From assembly GCA_030019395.1 (NCBI GenBank), contig JASEES010000001.1:144434-208433 (forward strand): a stretch of DNA of 64,000 bases, written 5' to 3'. The position numbers were made by a program, and so were the translations under genes. Below the pieces are notes generated by a model. It had not been told where the DNA came from and did no database searches. It saw only the letters and a list, made by a program, of their open reading frames with translations. This document shows, piece by piece, positions 36,372 to 44,347 of this stretch. The stretch comes from Methanolinea sp. GTDB taxonomy: Archaea > Halobacteriota > Methanomicrobia > Methanomicrobiales > Methanospirillaceae. The first letter of the stretch is position 1, and each line of letters begins with the position of its first letter.

Positions 36372-37015
36372 CTCTCTCCCTCCTTTGCCGATCCCCCGGC
36401 CGGTGCAGACGCGGGAGGGGTCTCACCGCCCACCGTACCGGGTCCCTTCTCTTTTACCGGCGGGGCAGGCCGGTCTTTGGGCCGCTTCGATTCCCAGAGT
36501 TCCCTGACCATTCCCTCCGGCACGCCCGTTTCGTCCTTGCGCCATGGGAAGACACCTTCGGGGAAATCTTCGGGCAGGAAGAGGCGCCTGCTGTCAGGGA
36601 TACCCGTCACCCGTATGCCGAAGAACTCCTGCTTCTCCCTCTCCGAAAAGACGGCACCCGGTATGAGGTCCGAGATGGTCGGGACCGTCAGGTCGGATTT
36701 CGGCAGCGCGATCGCGAACGTGACCATGTACTCGCTCTTCGGGCTTCCGTACTGGACGGAGAAGATGTAGAGGAGGCGGATTGCATCGCCGAGGTCAGCC
36801 CCCGCGATCACGGAGAGGTGGGGGAACTGGATCTCCATCAGTGCCCTGATTGCAGGTTTGAGGAAGTCGCGTTCGAGATCGACCCAGAGGGTATAGTGCG
36901 GCACCTTCTTTCTGCCCTGCTCCCACTTCCTGATGGACGTGTCCCTGATGCCTCCTGAAAGGCGCGAGGTCAGGTGAGCCATGACCTCTTCCGGGGTAAG
37001 GGTTCCTTCCTTCAT
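36368..37015 (-). CDS. mbhK: Mbh hydrogenase subunit MbhK (NuoC-like)
   Basis: The 215-residue protein has the NuoC 30-kDa fold with PTISDLIPGAVFSEREKQEFFGIRVTGIPD near residue 130, matching the signature of that family. A Pro/Glu/Lys-rich tail of about 40 residues (PVKEKGPGTVGGETPP) extends beyond the domain and is unusual. ATG 37015 overlaps the mbhJ stop. It is a structural subunit of the peripheral arm. Confidence 0.9.
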   Translation of the reverse strand: MKEGTLTPEEVMAHLTSRLSGGIRDTSIRKWEQGRKKVPHYTLWVDLERDFLKPAIRALMEIQFPHLSVIAGADLGDAIRLLYIFSVQYGSPKSEYMVTFAIALPKSDLTVPTISDLIPGAVFSEREKQEFFGIRVTGIPDSRRLFLPEDFPEGVFPWRKDETGVPEGMVRELWESKRPKDRPAPPVKEKGPGTVGGETPPASAPAGGSAKEGER

Positions 37016-37446
37016 GCCTCCACCCCCTGGAGCCGTTCCAGTTTTTCAAGTGCTTTCACGACGCCGTGGATGATTGCTTCGGGCCGCGGCGGGCAGCCCG
37101 GGACGTAGACATCGACAGGGATCACCTCGTCCACGGGACCGTCCAGGTTGTACGATTCGTAGAAGACACCGCCGGAGATCCCGCACGCCCCGATGCACAT
37201 CACGATTTTCGGGTCGGGAATCTGCTGGTAGACCCGGAGGAGCCTGTCTTTCATCCTGTGGACGACAGGCCCGGTCACGAGCATGACGTCTGCATGCCGC
37301 GGGCTGCCGACGAGCCTGATCCCGAACCGCTCGGGATCGTACCGGGGTGTCAGGGTGGCCACGATCTCGATCTCGCACCCGTTGCAGGACCCGGAGTTGA
37401 AGTGGTAGACCCACAGCGACCGGTTGAACAGTGCATTCAGTTTCAT
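37012..37446 (-). CDS. mbhJ: Mbh hydrogenase small subunit MbhJ (NuoB-like)
   Basis: The 144-residue subunit has the proximal [4Fe-4S] ligands in SGSCNGCEIE (about 19-27), MCIGACGISGG (about 83) and VPGCPPRPE (about 115). It carries electrons from MbhN to the NiFe site in MbhL. GTG/ATG overlaps link it to mbhI and mbhK. Length and motif spacing agree with Pyrococcus MbhJ. Confidence 0.94.
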   Translation of the reverse strand: MKLNALFNRSLWVYHFNSGSCNGCEIEIVATLTPRYDPERFGIRLVGSPRHADVMLVTGPVVHRMKDRLLRVYQQIPDPKIVMCIGACGISGGVFYESYNLDGPVDEVIPVDVYVPGCPPRPEAIIHGVVKALEKLERLQGVEA

Positions 37447-37790
37447 CGGAAGACCACCACCACGACGAGGAACAGGGCCGTCATTCCCATGTACCAGAGG
37501 ACGTAGTCATGGAGATCCCCGGTGTGCAGGGGGACGAGCCGCCGGTAATACCCGTTCATCGCATCGAGGAACCCCCAGTAGAGGTTTCCGGAGCGGACGT
37601 GGACGAGTCCCTTCTCCGGTTCCGGGTTCCCCGATATGAAGGGGTCTTCCTGTGCGGTCCCTTTCCTGTAGCCCTTTTCACCGAGGGAATAGAGGATGAG
37701 GGCGATGACGCCGGCGACAGCGGCCCCGAGGATCCAGAGGACAGGGTTCCAGAAGCCGGCACCGGTATCGAGGGTAAAGAGCATGTCCAT
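37443..37790 (-). CDS. mbhI: Mbh hydrogenase membrane subunit MbhI
   Basis: The 115-residue protein has an N-terminal membrane helix (FWNPVLWILGAAVAGVIALILY) and a C-terminal one (DYVLWYMGMTALFLVVVVVF), with a charged loop between. This fits MbhI, which bridges the antiporter and hydrogenase modules. I used ATG 37790; the long track frame reads out of frame through mbhH. A GGAG ribosome site lies at the end of mbhH. Confidence 0.85.
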   Translation of the reverse strand: MDMLFTLDTGAGFWNPVLWILGAAVAGVIALILYSLGEKGYRKGTAQEDPFISGNPEPEKGLVHVRSGNLYWGFLDAMNGYYRRLVPLHTGDLHDYVLWYMGMTALFLVVVVVFR

Positions 37791-37794
37791 CGTC

Positions 37795-39372
37795 TCACAC
37801 TCCCCCGCCGATAACGGCAGCGATATACATCCCCTGGTCCGCAAGCGCGTGTGCTGCAGGCGCAACGAGGGTCTCCACCACGAGGGAGGGGAAGATGCCG
37901 AACAGGATGACCACGAGGGCGAGGATACCCATCCCGGCGAGCATCGGGCGGGGCACTTCCCTGACATCCTTATACTCGGGCAGGACGGGACCCATGAAGA
38001 TCGAGTGGAACACCTTGACGAACGAGGCAAGGGTCAGGATACTCACCACCATGGCAATCACGGAAAGGACGGGATTGAAAGCAAACACTGACTCGTATAT
38101 CATGAGTTTCGAGGCAAACCCGTTAAAGGGGGGTATCCCGGCAATCGCGAGCGCACCAATGATGAAAAAGATCATGGTCCACTTCATGGAATGCCCAAGC
38201 CCTCCCATTTTGTTCAGGTCATAGGTCCCGATCCGGAAGAAAATCGCTCCGGCCGTCAGGAAGAGCAGCCCCTTGTACATGGCATGGTTGATGATGTGGA
38301 AGATTCCCCCCTCCATGGCCATGTACCCGAAGGCATCCAGGAGTGGCTGGTTGCCGAGCACAGCAAGCCCGACTCCCACGCCGAGGAGCATGTACCCCGT
38401 CTGCGAGATGGCGTGGTAGGCCATCAGGCGTTTCACGTTCTTCTGGGGGATCGCCATCGTCACTCCCACAACCATCGAGAGGACACCGAGGATGATGATC
38501 AGCCAGCCGACGCAGGCGGCGTTCAGGGCGATGTTATAGAGGGAAAACACCGTCCGGAACAGCCCGTAAAGGCTTGCCTGGCTTGCAACGACAAGGAGGG
38601 CCGTGATCGACGATGGCGCCATCGAATAGGCATCGGGAGTCCAGAAGTGCATGGGGACAGCCCCGCACTTCATGGCGAGGGCAGCGATGATCAGGACGAG
38701 GGCGAGCTGGTCGAGGAGTGTAAACTGCATCCTCTGGGCGATGAGGGCCATGTTCAGGGCGTTGTACTCCCCGTAGTAGATGCCGATTGCAAAGAGGATG
38801 GCGAGTGCACCGATGGTGCTCAGGACGAAGTACTTGATGGCCGCTTCCACGGCGACACCCCCGTCGATGCGGAATGCAATCAGGCCCGCGGACGCAATGG
38901 AAAGGATCTCGAGGAAGACGAAGAAGTTGAAGATGTCGCCTGTCGAGACCATCCCGAGGATCCCGGTAACCATCAGGAGGAAGAGCGTGTAGTAACTGCC
39001 GAGGCCCGAGTGGTGCCTCTCGCTCGTCAGCGAGTAGAGGACGACTGCAAACGCCGAAATGGCGGTGATCACGAGCATGAGGGCGCTCATCGGGTCCACG
39101 GTGAACATGATCCGGACGGGGATGCCGCCCGAGTCCGGGGGCACTGCCAGCGTTGCCGCCTGTGCCCCGAACACGTAGAGCCGCGTGCCGTGTGCGTACA
39201 CGTCGGACGCGAGGAGGAGCGTGATCGCGGACGTGATGGCCATTGCTCCCCCGACGACCAGTGCCCGGAGGGCGGGTGCAACCCTGCCCGAAAACGGCGC
39301 GATGAACGCTGCGACGAACGGCACGATGACCATCAGGGCAGGCGAGTTTTCGATGACAAACGGGGGGATCAT
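37795..39372 (-). CDS. mbhH: Mbh hydrogenase antiporter-like subunit MbhH (NuoL/M/N, MrpD-like)
   Basis: The 525-residue protein has about 14 helices. Family marks include a glutamate in the TM5 region (SAGLIAFRIDGGVAVEAAIKYFVLS), the broken-helix lysine region (LVVASQASLYGLF), and MAYHAISQTGYMLLGVGVGL and INHAMYKGLLFLTAGAIFF. It should move protons or sodium driven by the redox reaction. Only one such subunit is present, as in Mbh (Mbx has two). The start overlaps mbhG by ATGA. Confidence 0.93.
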   Translation of the reverse strand: MIPPFVIENSPALMVIVPFVAAFIAPFSGRVAPALRALVVGGAMAITSAITLLLASDVYAHGTRLYVFGAQAATLAVPPDSGGIPVRIMFTVDPMSALMLVITAISAFAVVLYSLTSERHHSGLGSYYTLFLLMVTGILGMVSTGDIFNFFVFLEILSIASAGLIAFRIDGGVAVEAAIKYFVLSTIGALAILFAIGIYYGEYNALNMALIAQRMQFTLLDQLALVLIIAALAMKCGAVPMHFWTPDAYSMAPSSITALLVVASQASLYGLFRTVFSLYNIALNAACVGWLIIILGVLSMVVGVTMAIPQKNVKRLMAYHAISQTGYMLLGVGVGLAVLGNQPLLDAFGYMAMEGGIFHIINHAMYKGLLFLTAGAIFFRIGTYDLNKMGGLGHSMKWTMIFFIIGALAIAGIPPFNGFASKLMIYESVFAFNPVLSVIAMVVSILTLASFVKVFHSIFMGPVLPEYKDVREVPRPMLAGMGILALVVILFGIFPSLVVETLVAPAAHALADQGMYIAAVIGGGV

Positions 39373-39722
39373 TCTTTCAGCCTCCGGAGGAACCCGATCT
39401 CGATGCTCCCGTATTTTTTCCAGATGACGATGGCAAACGAGAGGAGGAGGGCAGTTGTGGCAACCCCGATAACGATCGATGTCAGCGTCAGGGCCTGGGG
39501 CGTCGGGAGCACCATCAGCCTGTCCGGTGCGTTGGTGTAGATAGGCGCAATGCCGCCCTCCCGGTACCCGAGCGAGACGAGGAAGAGGTTGACTGCAGAT
39601 TCGAGGATCGTGATGCCGAGGAATATCTTGATGAGGTTTCGTTTGAGGACGATCGTGGCAAGACCGATGATGGTGAGCACGACAACGGCCACGAACGGGA
39701 GATTGTAAAGCACCGGGGTCAC
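39369..39722 (-). CDS. mbhG: Mbh hydrogenase subunit MbhG (MrpC/NuoK-like)
   Basis: The 117-residue protein has three helices and the MrpC/NuoK core IFLGITILESAVNLFLVSLGY, with the membrane glutamate near residue 42. The C-terminal cytoplasmic segment WKKYGSIEIGF follows the third helix. The start codon is GTG overlapping the mbhF stop. It belongs to the ion-translocating module. Confidence 0.9.
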   Translation of the reverse strand: MTPVLYNLPFVAVVVLTIIGLATIVLKRNLIKIFLGITILESAVNLFLVSLGYREGGIAPIYTNAPDRLMVLPTPQALTLTSIVIGVATTALLLSFAIVIWKKYGSIEIGFLRRLKE

Positions 39723-40186
39723 GCCCCCTCACCCCCGGTCGCGGAGAACAGGTACATGAGGATAATCGCAAGACCACCCCAGACCTCCACCCCGACTGCG
39801 ATGTTCATGATCGGGATGACACCCGCGGTGTTCAGGTCGCCGGGGTTTGATCCCGGGGGGACCGCCAGCCCGAAGAGGAGACCGCTGTTGGCAAGGATGT
39901 TGGCAAAGAACGGTGCTCCTGCAAGGAGGCCCAGTATCCCGGCACCGATGAACAGGAGGAGGCCGAGCGATTCCTGCGCCGAGAAGACAATTTTCCTGAC
40001 CATACCGGCGATATCCGCGTGCGAGAACGCGACGAGGACGAGGGCTGCGGCAGTCGCGATGACTGCCCCGCCCTGGAAACCCCCGCCCGGTGTCAGGTGG
40101 CCGTGAACGACCACGTAGAGCCCGAAGACGATGATGAGCGGGTAGAGGATACATGCGCCGGTCCGCACGATCTTACTCATCCTCAT
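39719..40186 (-). CDS. mbhF: Mbh hydrogenase subunit MbhF (MrpB-like)
   Basis: The protein is about 155 residues long with four helices and the MnhB signature VVHGHLTPGGGFQGGAVIATAAAL near residue 28. I chose ATG 40186 (MRMSK) because GGAGG lies about 9 bases upstream; the track start 40195 is a GTG within that site. It overlaps the end of mbhE. It belongs to the Mrp-like sodium/proton antiporter module. Confidence 0.9.
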   Translation of the reverse strand: MRMSKIVRTGACILYPLIIVFGLYVVVHGHLTPGGGFQGGAVIATAAALVLVAFSHADIAGMVRKIVFSAQESLGLLLFIGAGILGLLAGAPFFANILANSGLLFGLAVPPGSNPGDLNTAGVIPIMNIAVGVEVWGGLAIILMYLFSATGGEGA

Positions 40187-40457
40187 GGTCCTCACCCTCC
40201 TTCCTTGCCCGGAACATGAGTGCGACGCCTGTCACGGCTGTAAAGAGCACCACGGACTCCCCGAGGGTATCGAACCCCCTGAAGTCGAACACGACGGATG
40301 TGACGATGTTGTTTGCGGCGGCAGCTGCCTGCCCGGTCCTGATGAAATAGGTGTCCATGTCTGTTGCAGCAGGGTTCCCGAACGAGAGGAAGAGGGGTAT
40401 GGCACACAGACCTGCTGCCCAGACGAGGAATATGGCGGCAACGAGGACCTTTTTCAT
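40173..40457 (-). CDS. mbhE: Mbh hydrogenase subunit MbhE
   Basis: The 94-residue protein has two helices separated by NIVTSVVFDFRGFDTLGESVVLFTA, the MrpA C-terminal/MbhE signature. The charged end GEDHEDE overlaps the start of mbhF. ATG 40457 overlaps the mbhD stop (ATGA). It is a small membrane subunit of the antiporter module. Confidence 0.9.
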   Translation of the reverse strand: MKKVLVAAIFLVWAAGLCAIPLFLSFGNPAATDMDTYFIRTGQAAAAANNIVTSVVFDFRGFDTLGESVVLFTAVTGVALMFRARKEGEDHEDE

Positions 40458-40708
40458 GGCGTCTCCTCCTCGAACCGGGTCGTGGACCGGATCGCGATGA
40501 TGAAGATTGCCGTCGTCAGTCCGGCACCGATCGCTGCCTGCGAGATCGCGACGTCGGGAGCCTGCAGGATATAGAACTCGAGGGAGACGAGGAACGAGAA
40601 GAATCCCCCGGCAAGTGCAGCGGCAAGCAGGTCCCGGAAGGAATAGACCAGGATGGCAGAAGCGATCAGCCCGCCGATGACCGCAACCTGGATGAGGAAC
40701 TCGATCAT
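40454..40708 (-). CDS. mbhD: Mbh hydrogenase subunit MbhD
   Basis: The 84-residue protein has three helices and the MrpA-like block LVSLEFYILQAPDVAISQAAIGAGLTTAIF (about residue 42), which covers the whole DUF4040 family core. It starts at ATG 40708, overlapping mbhC. It belongs to the ion-translocating module. Confidence 0.9.
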   Translation of the reverse strand: MIEFLIQVAVIGGLIASAILVYSFRDLLAAALAGGFFSFLVSLEFYILQAPDVAISQAAIGAGLTTAIFIIAIRSTTRFEEETP

Positions 40709-41061
40709 GGGGGCACCTCCCCGAGGCGGTCGACCACAGCCTGTGCCGGCTTGATCCCTGACCGGTGCGCACCGCGCGCGATGGCATGGGACCCGATTGC
40801 GTTCGTGACCGCAAGCGCGAGTGCTGCAAGGAGGGTGTGCACGGCCAAAGTGACATACTGCCCGTCGCCCGTTCCGATGAACTGGGCGGCACCATAAATG
40901 ATGACGGAAAGAGCCGTGAAGACGGACCCGAACGTCGTCATCTTTGTCGTTGCATGCATCCTCGTGTAAACATCGGGGAACCGCAGGAGACCGATGATCC
41001 CGAGGCAGTTGAAGGCAGTGCCGATGACGAGGCATGCAACGACCAGGACGTCGGCGATCAC
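40705..41061 (-). CDS. mbhC: Mbh hydrogenase subunit MbhC (MrpG-like)
   Basis: The 118-residue protein has three helices and the MnhG signature LIGTAFNCLGIIGLLRFPDVYTRMHATTK, followed by TTFGS. The start is GTG, overlapping the end of mbhB. The C-terminal soluble tail of about 30 residues is typical. It belongs to the Mrp-like antiporter module. Confidence 0.92.
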   Translation of the reverse strand: MIADVLVVACLVIGTAFNCLGIIGLLRFPDVYTRMHATTKMTTFGSVFTALSVIIYGAAQFIGTGDGQYVTLAVHTLLAALALAVTNAIGSHAIARGAHRSGIKPAQAVVDRLGEVPP

Positions 41062-41315
41062 AGTTCACCCCCGATGTACTTTGCAACGTAGAGCGTGCTC
41101 ACGAAGGAGAGGAGTGCATACACGATTGCGACATCGATGAAGATGATCTGCTGGTAGACCACGCCGAGAACGATGAGGGCAGCGACAACGAGGGTATTGA
41201 CGGTATCGACGGCAACGGCACGGTCGGCGATGGTCGGCCCGAGGACGAGCCGGACGAGGGCGAGGCAGACGAGCACGAGGAGGATGAAGACAGCAATATC
41301 GAACGGAGCAGTCAT
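41058..41315 (-). CDS. mbhB: Mbh hydrogenase subunit MbhB (MrpF-like)
   Basis: The 85-residue protein has three helices and the MrpF core LVRLVLGPTIADRAVAVDTVNTLVVA, including the conserved membrane aspartate. I used ATG 41315, which overlaps the mbhA stop (ATGA), instead of the track start 41336. Confidence 0.92.
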   Translation of the reverse strand: MTAPFDIAVFILLVLVCLALVRLVLGPTIADRAVAVDTVNTLVVAALIVLGVVYQQIIFIDVAIVYALLSFVSTLYVAKYIGGEL

Positions 41316-41839
41316 TCTGCAATCCTCCGGATCCATGCCGGGATGTTTGCAAGCCCGAACAACTCCCGCGCTTCCACCGTGTCGCGTGTCTCCCAGCCCG
41401 CGGGCACGTTGATGTTATGGACGAAGAGGTCGTTTGTCTCCTCGCTGATGTCAACCGTTATCGTCCCGGGGGTGAGGGTGATGGAATTGGCCAGGAGAAA
41501 GGCACCGAAGTCCGTCTTCATGCCGGACGGCACCCTGATAATGCCCGGCCGGATCTTTCCCGTGATGACCCTGTATGCCACGTCGAGGTTGGCCCGTGTC
41601 ACCTCGATAAAAAAAGGCCCGAGAATGTAGACAGGCAGGATGAGCAGGCGGACAGGGTTTGCCATCCGGTAGTCCTTTCCCCGGCAGAGAACCTTTCCTG
41701 CGACTGCTGCCGTGAGAAGGGAGAGGAGGAATCCTGCCAGAAGTTCAGAGGGCGACCACAGCCAGAGCGTCCCGCTCCCGGCTGAAAAGACGAGGTAGAG
41801 GAGGAAGGCCATGATGAAGGTGACAAGGTAGGCTATCAT
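41312..41839 (-). CDS. mbhA: Mbh hydrogenase subunit MbhA (MrpE-like)
   Basis: The 175-residue protein has two to three N-terminal helices and the MrpE block ANSITLTPGTITVDISEETNDLFVHNINVP (about residue 120). ATG 41839 follows CGGAGGG; the track extension upstream is not supported. It is the first gene of the 14-gene operon. Order mbhA to mbhN and nearly continuous start-stop overlaps match the Pyrococcus operon. Confidence 0.92.
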   Translation of the reverse strand: MIAYLVTFIMAFLLYLVFSAGSGTLWLWSPSELLAGFLLSLLTAAVAGKVLCRGKDYRMANPVRLLILPVYILGPFFIEVTRANLDVAYRVITGKIRPGIIRVPSGMKTDFGAFLLANSITLTPGTITVDISEETNDLFVHNINVPAGWETRDTVEARELFGLANIPAWIRRIAE

Positions 41840-42176
41840 CCGGGCCCTCCGCACCGATGCTGTTTTGGTCCTGTGTGTGCCTTGATCGTCATGGGAATCA
41901 CGGAGGAGTCTTGGATGCCGGGAGCCTGTTTGTCCCCGTGTTCCACCGGGGGCCACCCGACATTCTTTCGCGGGAACAATACATCATGATTGATAATGAA
42001 GATACCGGAAAGAATCCGCTCTTCCGGCAAATGGTGTCATTATTCTGCTTTTGCCGGCAGAAGGGGACGTCCATTCCGGCATGTCACTGTACCGGGTCTT
42101 TTCCCGGAAATGTCCCGGAAGGGGACGCACGTACCCGTGGATATTTATGGAAAGATCGGCACACGTCTAAGGAGCG
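41840..42176. other. Divergent intergenic region, mbhA and PUA/PAPS-reductase-like gene
   Basis: This 337-base stretch has no convincing gene; short frames in it lack family features and ribosome sites. It must hold the mbh promoter (minus strand) and the promoter for the gene at 42177. I could not single out one mbh TATA box; AT-rich sequence at about 41975-42010 is the best candidate and would imply a leader of more than 100 bases. Confidence 0.5.
42141..42149 (+). promoter_or_regulatory. TATA box of the gene at 42177
   Basis: ATATTTATG stands out in GC-rich sequence 36 bases before ATG 42177. A start about 25 bases downstream leaves a leader of roughly 10 bases that contains AAGGAGCG. Confidence 0.5.
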
Positions 42177-43589
42177 ATGCCGTCGCCCCTCTCGTTCCGG
42201 GGAATGCTCTGGTGGTGCGACACGTGCCACACACCCGTCCTCTCCCGCGGGTGTTCGCGGTGCGGTGGAGTGACACGGAGGGTCATGCTCACGCCACCCG
42301 GTGATCCGCGACCTGCATTCCCTGCCGACGTTGACCTTGTGAACAAGGTCTATTCCGATCACTTTGGGTCTCCCCTCATCCCGGACGGGCACCTCGCCCT
42401 CCTCAACAAGGTCCCCGACACGGACCGCATGGAAGAGGTGATCGTGGGGGGCGGGGTGGTCGGCGCGATACGCTACATCCCGGAGGAAGGGCGATGGGAA
42501 GCGATCCCGCGGAAGGAAGCTTTCGGACTGTCCGCCCCGCCCAGGAAGTGGGTGGTCGCTGACGCCGGGGCAGCAGCGGCGATCAGGGACCGTTCGGCAA
42601 GCCTGCTTGCCCCGGGCCTCGTTGCCATCGAGCCCTCGGTCAGGAAGGGCGACGAAGTCTTTGTACTCGACGAAGAGGGAGAGTGCATTGCCGTCGGACG
42701 GGCACGGGTGGACGCGGATGCTGCAGGATCGATGGAACGGGGACTCGTCGTCAGGACCCGGCGGACATTTGCATCCGCCTGCGTGCCCGGGAAGGCAACA
42801 TGGGATGATGCCGTGGCAGCGAACGCCGGGCCTCTCTCCGAACACGAGGAGGAGGCAATCGGTTTCATACGGAACGTGGGGCAGGGCCACGAGGGTTTCT
42901 CCCAAAACGTCTCCTATTCGGGTGGAAAGGACAGCCTCGTGACACTGATCCTCGTTACGAAAGCCCTCGGAAAAGTCCCCCTCCTCTTTGCAGACACGGG
43001 GCTTGAATTTCCCGAGACATACGACAACGTCCGGGAAGTGGCAGCACGCTATGGCCTCCCCGTGACCGTGGCCCAGGGCAGCGAGGCGTTCTGGGAAGCC
43101 TTTTCGACCAGGGGGCCGCCTGCACGCGACTTCCGGTGGTGTTGCCGGGCGGCAAAACTGACACCTGTGGACAGGGTCATCAGGAACACGTGGGGCGAAT
43201 GCCTCTCCTTTATCGGGCAGCGGAAGTTTGAATCGTCCCGGAGGATGGCAAGCCACCGCGTGTGGAGGAACCCGCACATCCCGGCCCAGGTCTCGGCGGC
43301 ACCCATCCACAACTGGACGGCCCTGCATGTCTGGCTGTACCTCTTCCGGGAGAAAGCGCCCTATAACAGGCTTTACGAGCAGGGTGTCGACAGGATTGGG
43401 TGTTTCATGTGTCCTTCGAGCGACCTTGCCGTCATCCGCCACGTCATCTCCCGCTACCCGGCCCTCTGGGAGACGTGGGATGCGAGGCTGAAGGAGTGGC
43501 AGAAAGCCAACAGTCTCCCCGACTCCTGGGTGGAGGACGCAGGGTGGCGGGTCCGGGGTGGTTCCGGTGAAGAAGATTACAATTGTTGA
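42177..43589 (+). CDS. PAPS-reductase-family protein with zinc ribbon and PUA domain
   Basis: The 470-residue protein has an N-terminal zinc ribbon (CDTCHTPVLSRGCSRCG), a PUA-like domain (about 120-205, KWVVADAGAAAAIRDRSASLLAPGL) and a PP-loop/adenine alpha-hydrolase domain with SYSGGKDSLVTL (about residue 248). Cysteines WCC and CFMCP in the C-terminal part echo the cluster ligands of assimilatory APS reductases. PUA suggests RNA binding, so tRNA thiolation is as likely as sulfate reduction; the reaction is unproved. It overlaps hisH by about 23 bases. Confidence 0.8.
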   Translation: MPSPLSFRGMLWWCDTCHTPVLSRGCSRCGGVTRRVMLTPPGDPRPAFPADVDLVNKVYSDHFGSPLIPDGHLALLNKVPDTDRMEEVIVGGGVVGAIRYIPEEGRWEAIPRKEAFGLSAPPRKWVVADAGAAAAIRDRSASLLAPGLVAIEPSVRKGDEVFVLDEEGECIAVGRARVDADAAGSMERGLVVRTRRTFASACVPGKATWDDAVAANAGPLSEHEEEAIGFIRNVGQGHEGFSQNVSYSGGKDSLVTLILVTKALGKVPLLFADTGLEFPETYDNVREVAARYGLPVTVAQGSEAFWEAFSTRGPPARDFRWCCRAAKLTPVDRVIRNTWGECLSFIGQRKFESSRRMASHRVWRNPHIPAQVSAAPIHNWTALHVWLYLFREKAPYNRLYEQGVDRIGCFMCPSSDLAVIRHVISRYPALWETWDARLKEWQKANSLPDSWVEDAGWRVRGGSGEEDYNC

Positions 43590-44175
43590 TTACGGCCTTG
43601 GAAACTTGCGGTCGGTCTCAAGGGGCCTCGAAAAAGCCGGGGGAAGACCGGTCATCACCACGGACCCGGCAGACGTTGCTTCTGCCGACGGGATCGTCCT
43701 GCCGGGAGTCGGGGCGTTCCGCGACGGCATGGAGCAGCTTGGAGAACTCCGGACCGTCATCCTCGAAGCATCACGGTCGGTCCCGCTGCTCGGGATATGC
43801 CTGGGGATGCAGATGATGCTCGAATGGAGCGAGGAGCAGGGACTGCACAGGGGGCTCTCGCTCGTTCCCGGGACCGTGCGCCGGTTCCCGCGGGTCAGCG
43901 GATTCAAGGTACCCCACATGGGGTGGAACTCGCTCTCCTCGGTGCGGCAGGATAATCCTCTTTTCGAGGGGATACGGCCCGGCGATTACATGTATTTTGT
44001 CCATTCCTACTATGCCGATACGAAAGATCGGTATACCCTTGCCCAGACAGAATACATCCTCCCGTTTGCGTCTTCGATATGGGACGAACGGTATGTCTTC
44101 GGAGTCCAGTTTCACCCCGAGAAGAGTGGTTCACGCGGCCTCTGCCTCCTGAAAAATTTCCTCGGGCTCCTGTGA
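43567..44175 (+). CDS. hisH: Imidazole glycerol phosphate synthase glutaminase subunit
   Basis: The 202-residue protein shows the class I amidotransferase triad: nucleophile in LGICLGMQMM (about residue 80) and FGVQFHPEKSG (His/Glu near 180), with the HisH opening ITIVDYGLGNLRSV. With HisF it makes ImGP and AICAR in histidine biosynthesis. I prefer GTG 43567 over the track start 43558; both overlap the previous gene. No other his gene is in the window, so the pathway is dispersed. Confidence 0.93.
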   Translation: MKKITIVDYGLGNLRSVSRGLEKAGGRPVITTDPADVASADGIVLPGVGAFRDGMEQLGELRTVILEASRSVPLLGICLGMQMMLEWSEEQGLHRGLSLVPGTVRRFPRVSGFKVPHMGWNSLSSVRQDNPLFEGIRPGDYMYFVHSYYADTKDRYTLAQTEYILPFASSIWDERYVFGVQFHPEKSGSRGLCLLKNFLGLL

Positions 44176-44347
44176 CAAAAACGGGCAATAAGAACCTGCA
44201 CGGTTATTTTCTGTCGGAATCCCTCACCGGTTTTCTGTTTTCCTGCCCTTCCTTGACATGCACCGTGCGATCCCCGGGTGTTTTTTCCGCCGGGGATTTC
44301 CCGTTGCATGGGCAAACCATATCAGAGATACCGGCCAACCTGTCACC

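Noticed and set aside
35037-36770. 577-residue plus-strand frame opposite mbhL and mbhK
   Set aside because: Antisense shadow of well-supported hydrogenase genes; no motif in the translation.
38191-39540. 449-residue plus-strand frame opposite mbhH
   Set aside because: His/Asp/Glu-rich shadow of a membrane protein gene.
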